Notes under the pieces: generated by a model | The model's input: only the letters and a program-made list of their open reading frames with translations | What the model was told of the DNA's origin: nothing | The model's database searches: none | NCBI GenBank assembly: GCA_002284615.2 | Contig: MU069512.1 | Coordinates: 570,582 to 582,038, forward strand | Reading direction: 5' to 3' | Length of the DNA stretch: 11,457 nucleotides | Origin: Dunaliella salina | Lineage: Eukaryota; Chlorophyta; Chlorophyceae; Chlamydomonadales; Dunaliellaceae | Shown: positions 6,794 to 11,457 of the stretch, piece by piece | How the letters are laid out: each line of letters opens with the position of its first letter | Position numbering within the stretch: the stretch's first letter is position 1 | Made by a program: the position numbers and the translations under genes

Positions 6794-7020
6794 TCTTGAA
6801 CAAAATGGGTTGGACAACCCATTATTCCGTGTAACCATACTCAGAAAGCTGACCTCTCTGTTCGATAGAACTTGGTAGCGATCCCTCCCATTGCAATAGA
6901 ATGGGTCGTTCACCCCCAATGCCTTCCATTTCAACTGGATTCGGCTGGGAATCCCCTTCATTTTAACAGAATTGGGCTGCGGACCCCTCTTCTTCTGACG
7001 GAACTAGGTCATCGGTCGCG
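6794..7020 (+). repeat. 32-bp internal minisatellite in element A, copy 1
   Basis: About six degenerate units fit the pattern TT-AACAGAAT-GGG-GCGGACCCCTTCAT. Exact 32-bp units are at 6930-6961 and 6962-6993. Earlier units near 6794, 6861 and 6891 vary in length (30-39 bp), and the last begins at 6994. Confidence 0.75.
6804..6823. repeat. Perfect 9-bp hairpin in element A, copy 1
   Basis: AATGGGTTG-GA-CAACCCATT is a perfect inverted repeat with a 2-bp centre. The corresponding place in copy 2 (around 8176, ACGGGTAGCCCACCCT) has lost the symmetry. Confidence 0.8.
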
Positions 7021-7275
7021 TTTCTGTTGCCCGCCTTGCAGAGGCCCTCGATGCCTCACTTGTTTCATCAATCACAGAACTGTACTCCTAGAAATTGTTT
7101 TGTCATAGGCTAGACAGGTCACAGAGCTGAGTACTCTCCCAGGCAAAGAACTCCACGAGGTATCCCTACACTACCCCTCCTGTGACACTGTTTTTGAAGG
7201 CACTTCAGAGTGCAGAGCCGCCTGGGGTGGGTCATGTCTGCTGTTCCACAAAAGAGCACAGATTCTCGTTGTAGC

Positions 7276-7505
7276 CCTGCTTCCTAAGAGGACATGTCAG
7301 CCCAGTGTTTCGTAGAGAGGCAGGTGTAGCAATGAAAACCAAGGGGTGGAACGTGCATCAGGGGGGGGGGGGGGGGGGGGTTTGGGGGGCAAATATGAGC
7401 GTGCAATAGTAGGTCCGTGTTGGTAATAGGGGTGTTGAGGTAGACCAGCTGAAGAGCCAGAGACACGAGAAGGAAGACCGTCAAGAACGTCCTTGAGAGC
7501 AGCCT
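7276..7505. other. Unique segment around a G20 tract
   Basis: The segment is bounded by element A and the minus-strand ORF. On the minus strand, two different frames of 7400-7505 remain open and look moderately protein-like, so the ORF at 7506-7865 may continue here by splicing or a frameshift. This is not resolvable by eye. Confidence 0.3.
7361..7380 (+). repeat. G20 homopolymer with nearby G6
   Basis: Twenty consecutive G are followed by TTT and GGGGGG at 7384-7389. The plus-strand RNA or DNA could form a G-quadruplex. Long G homopolymers are also prone to sequencing and assembly length errors. Confidence 0.98.
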
Positions 7506-7865
7506 TTAGGAAATGTGTTCACAATGCGTCGCAGCTTTGGAGGCAAATTCGCAGCTTGAATCTTGTCTACAGCATCCCACCCCTTGGTGGTTTGGGATGC
7601 TTTTGACGAGTTCAAAGCTGTTGATTAGCAGATTGGACAACTCCTCCAGGGCACCTTGTGCTTGCGCGTTTAATGGACTTGATGGACTTCGAGCAAATGT
7701 TGGCCTTCTCCATCTTTCTTGCAAGGGAGCCCTCCAGACTCTTTGCATATTGTCAACAATATTGTGTATCTGAGCAGTGGAACAGTTCTGAGGGTCTGGA
7801 ATGAGTGAGGATGTAAAAAGTACCTTCCTTCCATTCTTTGTAGCTTTTTTCTTTTGTGCTTGCAT
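7506..7865 (-). CDS. Minus-strand ORF, 119 codons, unrecognised
   Basis: The ORF starts MQAQKKKATKNGRKVLFTSS and includes IHNIVDNMQRVWRAPLQERW and LEELSNLLINSFELVKSIPN. The mixed composition, with amphipathic segments and no low-complexity repeat, makes it more protein-like than most ORFs here. It is antisense inside intron 5 and lies between the two copies of element A, so it may be a decayed piece of transposon coding sequence or an independent antisense exon. The plus strand also has a shorter ORF (7513-7773), so chance is possible. No motif is recognised. Confidence 0.25.
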   Translation of the reverse strand: MQAQKKKATKNGRKVLFTSSLIPDPQNCSTAQIHNIVDNMQRVWRAPLQERWRRPTFARSPSSPLNAQAQGALEELSNLLINSFELVKSIPNHQGVGCCRQDSSCEFASKAATHCEHIS

Positions 7866-8100
7866 CTGCCCAGCTTGATGTCTACGTCAGTGCCATGAGA
7901 GGAAGAAAAGGAAGATGATGGTGATGATGGAGAAGGAGAGGGTGAACGTTAGTGCCTTTGCTGCTGTTTGTACTCTTGGCAGGTTATGCTTTTCCTAAAG
8001 CTCAAGAGCGTAGTTGCATTCCTATGAGCCAGGATAGAAATGCAACACTTGCTTGCAGAGGCAGCTCCATTAGAAGCTTTTAACAAGGACTTCATCATCT
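7866..8100. other. Intron 5 segment with a purine-rich tract
   Basis: Positions 7898-7946 are almost all A/G (GAGGAAGAAAAGGAAGATGA, then GATGATGG repeats). No gene is seen. Confidence 0.5.
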
Positions 8101-8620
8101 CTTCTCCACCAGCTCAAGTAGGCACAGCTTTATTTTGGCCTCCTTTTAAAATGCCCTACCTTCTTTGGAATTGAACGGGTAGCCCACCCTTTCCGTTTCA
8201 ACAGAATTAGAAGGCCACCCACTCCAATACAACAGGATTTGAGGGGCGGTCCCCTTCATTTCAAAGCAGTTGGGTTGGCCTGATAGAAGTGGGCTGTCGA
8301 TCCCGATCCTGATGCCTGTCTTGCAAAGGCCCTCATTAATGAACTTAATTTTTTAATCACCACAGCTGTGTCCTCATAAGGCCACTTTGTCATAGAAATT
8401 CATAGGCCACATAGCTTAGTAGTGATTTCCTGTCATAAGAATGGGCACCACAGGGTACTCCCTTGCCAACCCTTGTAAATGACCCGCTTTACTTGGCCCT
8501 CTTCGCCACTCAGTCATTGGGCAGGACTGCTTTTGACCACACTTCAGAACGCAAAGCTGCTTGGTGGTGGAGGGTTTGTGAAATGGTTCCTGGCCTACAA
8601 AGGAGCACAGATCGCCAAAT
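8101..8620 (+). repeat. Dispersed repeat element A, copy 2 (diverged)
   Basis: Partner of 6731-7275. It begins near AGGCACAGCTTTATTTTGG and ends near AAAGGAGCACAGATCG. The short ORFs here (8463-8648, 8479-8673) lie in the conserved 3' part of the element. They are not open in copy 1, so they may be relics of a coding region or simply chance. Confidence 0.75.
8164..8290 (+). repeat. 32-bp internal minisatellite in element A, copy 2
   Basis: Units of exactly 32 bp lie at 8164-8195, 8196-8227 and 8228-8259, with a partial unit from 8260. The pattern is the same as in copy 1 (TTCAACAGAATT ... CCCCTTCAT), so the repeat was present before the two copies separated. Confidence 0.8.
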
Positions 8621-8871
8621 TCAATGCATGGGCAAGGCCCACAAGTAATTCAAGCGCGCTGCCTCTGTATTGACCCTGATACAGGACCGAATCTCGCCTG
8701 GGGAAAGCGCGCTGCTCAATTCATGCATCAATTTGGAAAAAAACATAGCATGTGAGTGCATCCGGCATGCTATTTTCTGTCCCTCTGGCTCACCTGAAAA
8801 CACTGCAAAATTGACAAAACCACAGCAAAACCACAGCAACCAGACGTTGCCTGTGGCTGTCCTGTTCGCAG
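8621..8871 (+). other. 3' end of intron 5
   Basis: No exon is seen. AAAACCACAGC occurs twice near 8817-8838. The intron ends CCTGTGGCTGTCCTGTTCGCAG, a pyrimidine-containing acceptor. Confidence 0.5.
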
Positions 8872-9090
8872 GTTGCCCAGGGCCTGGCCCTGCAAGTGCT
8901 GCAAGCTGCTGCTGAGCCGGGAATCCCGGCAGAGGTCCAAGCAGCATTCCAGCGAGCACTGCGGGCCCTAGATGTGCGACACCCAGCAGCGGTGGACGCA
9001 GCGGTCAACGGCGCGCTGGCGCCGCTCCGCGCCCAAAAGGCAGGCTGCGGCAAGCGAGGGGAGCATGGCAGCAGCAGCGAGGGGGAGGAG
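8872..9090 (+). CDS. Predicted exon 6 of the split gene (helical, then charged linker)
   Basis: Acceptor CTGTTCGCAG and donor GAG|GTGTGT bound 73 whole codons. The first 55 residues, beginning VAQGLALQVLQAAAEPGIPA and including FQRALRALDVRHPAAVDAAV, look like three amphipathic helices. The last 18 (GCGKRGEHGSSSEGEE) are a low-complexity charged linker. GC-rich third positions support coding. The L-LD--HP----D spacing loosely recalls the C-terminal helical region of EDC4/Varicose decapping scaffolds; this is a weak impression, and I do not assign the name. Phase 0 on both sides fits exons 6323-6405 and 9720-9807. Confidence 0.75.
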
Positions 9091-9173
9091 GTGTGTGTCA
9101 AGCTAGGTGTGTGTGAAAGAGAGAGGGGGGTTGATGTGTGGTTTGGTTCCTTCGCAGATTCAGCTGCTGCCGT

Positions 9174-9223
9174 GTTCTCTACTCCAGTTGCGCTCGCGCG
9201 TGAGCACAACTGGAGCAGAGAAC
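9174..9223. repeat. 22-bp-arm hairpin in unit 1
   Basis: Bases 9174-9195 and 9202-9223 are reverse complements at 20 of 22 positions around a 6-nt centre. The arms start with GTTCTCT and end with AGAGAAC. Confidence 0.85.
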
Positions 9224-9301
9224 ATTGTTGTCCAGCTGTGTTAGTGAAAAGGGGGGGAGGGTTGGGTGGCTCCTTTGCACGTGCAGCCAGAGCCGTGCAC
9301 T

Positions 9302-9315
9302 CTCACAGTTGTGAG
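9302..9315. repeat. Short hairpin in unit 2 (long arm lost)
   Basis: CTCACA-GT-TGTGAG is a 6-bp perfect stem. The right arm of the ancestral long hairpin survives at 9313-9334 (GAGCACACTTGGAGCACAGA), but the left side no longer pairs with it. Confidence 0.6.
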
Positions 9316-9399
9316 CACACTTGGAGCACAGAACATTGCTGTTGAGCTGTGTATGTTCAAGAAGGGGGACTGATGGATCATTCCTTCAGATGCAGCCGT

Positions 9400-9451
9400 G
9401 TTCTCTGCTCCAATTCTGCTCGCATCTCCGATCACAATTGAAGCAGAGAAC
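9400..9451. repeat. 22-bp-arm hairpin in unit 3
   Basis: Bases 9400-9421 and 9430-9451 are reverse complements at 19 of 22 positions around an 8-nt centre, with the same GTTCTCTGCT...AGCAGAGAAC ends as unit 1. Confidence 0.85.
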
Positions 9452-9628
9452 ATCGCTGCGAGTGCATCTGAGTAGGAAGCAATTTGGTGGAGGAGCAACT
9501 GAGAGGAGAGTGAGGGGTGGTTCAAGAGCTTTTAAGGGTTGGTGCACTTATGACTCCAGGGATTGCCAACAGCAATTGTTGAAATGTAAGCTGAAGTCAT
9601 TCACATGCTCCGCAACAGAAAATATAAC

Positions 9629-9629
<1 letters not shown>

Positions 9630-9703
<74 letters not shown>
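9630..9703. repeat. (CA)37 microsatellite before a splice acceptor
   Basis: About 74 bp of uninterrupted CA ends 15 bp before the proposed acceptor of exon 9720-9807. It is the complement of the (GT)n tracts at 764, 6406 and 11430, so the transcript could pair with itself between them. Confidence 0.98.
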
Positions 9704-9706
<3 letters not shown>

Positions 9707-9719
9707 ACATGCTTCCCAG

Positions 9720-9807
9720 AGTAGATGTATCCAGCAGATTAAGGCGCCCATCCAGCACATTTTCCGTGATGTTTTTGGGCGCTCGCTGCTGAGGCGATGG
9801 CAAATGG
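9720..9807 (+). CDS. Predicted exon 7 of the split gene
   Basis: Acceptor CATGCTTCCCAG and donor ATGG|GTGCGA bound 29 codons plus one base. It begins SRCIQQIKAPIQHIFRDVFG and ends RSLLRRWQM. The peptide is an amphipathic, basic helix pair. It follows the charged linker of exon 8872-9090 in phase 0. The next exon should start with two bases completing a codon; 10142-10230 would satisfy that. The donor GTGCGA is weak, so the 3' boundary is uncertain. Confidence 0.55.
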
Positions 9808-10141
9808 GTGCGACCTTTCTCTCCCACGGTCTGAACATGCTCTATCATCGTTTCTGCTGCTCTCTCTTTTTCTTCTTGTGCCATAGCCCCCTGCTCTCAC
9901 TCCCTTTGAGTGCCCTTACCCTTGCTCATACTGGCCTTTTGTTGCTCCTGGCAAGCTCCCTTATTTCCTCCCTTTCAACTCTTGTCTGTGTGGATTTATG
10001 GTTCCTTGGCCAAATTTCCTCAGAGGACTTTCCCTGGATTTCTGGAATTCCTTGGCAAAATATCCTCCTGTCCTGGGTTGCTGGAGCTGTCCTCCGCTTT
10101 TGGCTGTTGAGAAAGAGAGGTCCTCTCTTTCCTGATTTCAG
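9808..10141 (+). other. Pyrimidine-rich intron 7 (predicted)
   Basis: The stretch is dominated by CTCTCTTTTTCTTCTTG-like runs and short imperfect copies of TTTCCTGGATTTCTGGAATT and CCTTGGCAAAAT. It ends with the strong acceptor-like TCCTCTCTTTCCTGATTTCAG. The long plus ORF 9804-10355 through it is hydrophobic because of the T-rich sequence, not because of a recognisable membrane protein. Confidence 0.4.
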
Positions 10142-10230
10142 GTGCTATGGAGCTTCTGAGTCAGAAATGCTTACTGAGACTGTACCTTGCACCTGCAAGA
10201 AAATGTCTGTCAGCTTCCCTCCCTCTTTTG
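10142..10230 (+). CDS. Possible exon 8 (weak)
   Basis: A strong acceptor precedes it (CTCTCTTTCCTGATTTCAG). Two bases complete the Gly codon left by exon 9720-9807, then 29 codons follow, beginning AMELLSQKCLLRLYLAPARK. The start is helical and plausible. The end at TTTTG|GTTTGC was chosen because it gives phase 0 for the frame of 10425-10652, but it is only one of several possible donors. The product after the first 20 residues looks less natural. It may be intronic. Confidence 0.25.
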
Positions 10231-10424
10231 GTTTGCAAGCAGCGCGCAAGTCCTTCAGGCTTGTCTCTTTTTTCATGTGGCTAAGGGCTGGAGGTGCTTA
10301 CCGCGTACTGCATCAATACATGTGGCCTCAAATGTTCCATAATGTAGGCAGATGATGGGAGCACCCACACCCGGCACTGGGCCACGTTTCCTGTCGCCCG
10401 ATCGCGTCTTTCCTCCATTAGCAG

Positions 10425-10652
10425 ATGGCAAGAGGTGCTCGCCAAAAAATTGCAACAACAGACACATGGCCCTCAAACTCTACGCAGGCAGAAGAGGGGA
10501 GCGCCAGTGCCCGCCAACGCGCCATTTTTGCCGTCGTCCAATCCACGTTCGGGGGCTCTGCAGCCCAGGGCTCCACCAGAGCTCTGTGTGGGGACACCCC
10601 CCTCACTCTTTCTGCTGCTGCGGCCTCTCCAGCTGCGGGCGTGCGCAGGATG
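10425..10652 (+). CDS. Possible exon 9, GC-rich, between good splice sites
   Basis: It is bounded by CTTTCCTCCATTAGCAG and the only textbook donor in the window, ATG|GTGAGT, and is exactly 76 codons long. All three frames are open, which makes the frame uncertain. The phase 0/0 frame begins MARGARQKIATTDTWPSNST and is Ser/Ala/Thr-rich low complexity. A second frame begins WQEVLAKKLQQQTHGPQTLR. An open GC-rich block in all frames between good sites supports an exon. It could also be the first coding exon of another gene, since it opens with ATG. Confidence 0.45.
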
Positions 10653-10684
10653 GTGAGTATCAAGAAACCTGAAAGGGATCATTA

Positions 10685-11100
10685 TCCTGAGGGTCACGCG
10701 CCGGAGGCTCCTGAAAGCCATCAGTTTTTTGAGGCTTAAGTGTGATGCACCTGAGGAGAGTGTCTTCCCTTAGCACACGTGGTGAGCTCCTGACAGCAAT
10801 TTTTATCTGGGGAGGTCAATGTGGGAGGCCCTTGAAAGCCATTGTTTTTTGTGAGGGAGGCACATGGGAAGAGTGTTTCTTAAGGGTCACATGCGGAGGG
10901 ATTCTGAAAGCAGTTGTCACATCGAGGGTCAGACGAGGGAAACTCCTGAAGCCATTGCTTTTTGTGAGGGAGGCACCTGAGATGAGAGTTTTCCCAAGGG
11001 TCCCATGCGGAAAGAGATCCTGAAAGCAATTATCATCTCCAGGGGTCACACGTGGGAGGCTTCTGAAAGCCTCCATACTCCTGAGGGTCACATTTGGCAG
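10685..11100 (+). repeat. Minisatellite of ~41-bp units in a ~113-bp higher-order unit
   Basis: The core GGGTCACATGCGGAGG--TCCTGAAAGCCATTG recurs with GGGTCA-like starts at about 10691, 10813, 10883, 10924, 10998, 11043 and 11084. GTTTTTTGTGAGGGAGGCAC occurs near 10844 and, with one T fewer, near 10958, about 113 bp apart, marking a higher-order period. Frames through it give repetitive peptides on both strands and are not annotated. Confidence 0.85.
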
Positions 11101-11400
11101 GTGCTGCAGGCAAGTGCTCCTCCAGACCAGTGTGCTGTGTTGGAACTTGCTACTGCTAGGCAGGTGCACAACAGGGCTATGCGTAAGGTCATCCATGCTA
11201 CTTCTATGCCAGTCCTCTGCGCTCGGTGAAGAAACATGCTGCTACTAAGCCAGGGCTCCCGCGCTCTGGTAGAGCATCCTACCACGAGGCCAGTGCACCA
11301 CCTGGGCTCTGTGTAGAAATGGAACACGCCACTTGGGTGGTGCTGCAGCCCAGTGCTCCACCTGTGCCTTGTACAGGTACATGCGGCCCACTCTGTCTTT
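11101..11400 (+). repeat. Degenerate ~60-bp tandem units
   Basis: Recurring pieces are GGTGCTGCAG-C-AGTGCTCC, CATGCT(GCT)ACTAAGCCAG-GCTCC-C--GGGCTCTGTG and CCAGTGCACCACCTGGGCTC. They repeat at irregular spacing of about 55-65 bp and are heavily diverged. No gene is seen. Confidence 0.5.
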
Positions 11401-11426
11401 TTCTGTGGCCTTGACAGCTCCTGGCG

Positions 11427-11429
<3 letters not shown>

Positions 11430-11457
<28 letters not shown>
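11430..11457. repeat. (GT)n microsatellite, cut by the window end
   Basis: GTGTGT runs to the last base of the window after GGCGTTGTGTG. Its full length is unknown. Confidence 0.97.

Larger units (their letters stand above)
6731..7275 (+). repeat. Dispersed repeat element A, copy 1 (diverged)
   Basis: The region aligns in the same order and orientation with 8101-8620. Shared blocks are AGGCACAGCTTTATTTT, TTTAAAAT.CCT..CCTTCT, the 32-bp internal repeats, CTTGCA.AGGCCCTC, TTTTGTCATAG, CACTTCAGA..GCA.AGC.GC, and CA.AAAGGAGCACAGAT-like sequence near the end. No intact ORF spans either copy. It looks like two old copies of one non-coding or decayed element. I could not define terminal repeats or target-site duplications. 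Confidence 0.75.
9120..9470 (+). repeat. Three diverged tandem units of about 110-125 bp
   Basis: Units begin near 9120, 9245 and 9363. Each has a G-rich start, TTCCTTC-GCAG or similar, GCAGCCGTG-like sequence, a hairpin region, then GAGCAGAGAACATTG(C)TG, and AGCTGTGT in the first two. Spacing is uneven and identity moderate, so the triplication is not recent. Confidence 0.75.
9091..9719 (+). other. Intron 6
   Basis: A 629-bp intron that begins GTGTGTGTC and ends CATGCTTCCCAG. It holds three tandem hairpin units (9120-9470), about 160 bp of unique sequence, and a (CA)n tract 15 bp before the acceptor. A reading frame from 9158 (IQLLPCSLLQ...) follows an acceptor-like TTCGCAG but runs into a stop at once after the hairpin, so I treat it as intronic. 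Confidence 0.5.

Noticed and set aside
6794..7020. CRISPR-like regular spacing of 32 bp
   Set aside because: The units are contiguous and degenerate with no unique spacers, and the context is eukaryotic.
9804..10355. 183-codon hydrophobic ORF as a membrane protein
   Set aside because: The hydrophobicity comes from a T/C-rich intronic stretch; no defined topology or motif, and splice-like sites lie inside it.
10685..11200. ORFs on both strands in the 41/113-bp minisatellite
   Set aside because: Repeat-derived, equally open on opposite strands, and with no codon preference.
11254..11295. tRNA-like stretch GCTCTGGTAGAGCATCC, resembling a D arm
   Set aside because: No matching acceptor stem, anticodon arm or T arm follows; it is part of the degenerate ~60-bp repeats. 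A tRNA-derived SINE was considered, but no B box was seen.

Overview
The window looks like nuclear DNA of a eukaryote with long introns and many repeats. Introns, long dinucleotide microsatellites, several minisatellites and diverged repeat copies are present; bacterial operons and ribosome-binding sites are absent. The mixed base composition, Ala/Leu/Gln-rich exons and kilobase introns full of (GT)n/(CA)n suggest a core chlorophyte green alga, for example a Dunaliella-type genome. That is an inference from style, not an identification.

The main coding content is one plus-strand split gene, incomplete at its 5' end and probably at its 3' end. Seven exons join in phase: 71-146, 601-728, 2894-3082, 3307-3373, 6323-6405, 8872-9090 and 9720-9807. 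Each lies between an AG acceptor and a GT donor. In exons 601-728 and 2894-3082 only the chosen frame is open. The joined product is about 260 residues, rich in Leu/Ala/Gln and apparently mostly helical (HEAT/ARM-like character), with a charged linker near the end. I cannot name it with confidence. Two further exon candidates (10142-10230 and 10425-10652) may continue it.

The introns hold the rest. Intron 2 (729-2893) has (GT)n, a CAR-triplet tract, three tandem ~100-bp units and three copies of a 131-bp repeat. Intron 3 has a short GCACTTGAA repeat. Intron 4 (3374-6322) has a perfect 13-bp hairpin, a pair of 97-bp direct repeats around 440 bp, a 45-bp tandem duplication, a 10-bp minisatellite between two diverged ~130-bp flanks, and a 22-bp-stem hairpin. 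Intron 5 (6406-8871) opens with (GT)n and holds two diverged copies of a >500-bp element with an internal 32-bp repeat. Between those copies lie a G20 tract and a minus-strand ORF. Intron 6 holds three tandem units, two of which fold into 22-bp-arm hairpins, then (CA)n just before the acceptor. The last 0.8 kb is minisatellite, ending in (GT)n.

I found no rRNA, complete tRNA, CRISPR array or recognisable complete transposon. The most interesting signals are the repeat families and the placement of (GT)n at donors and (CA)n/(CACG)n at acceptors.
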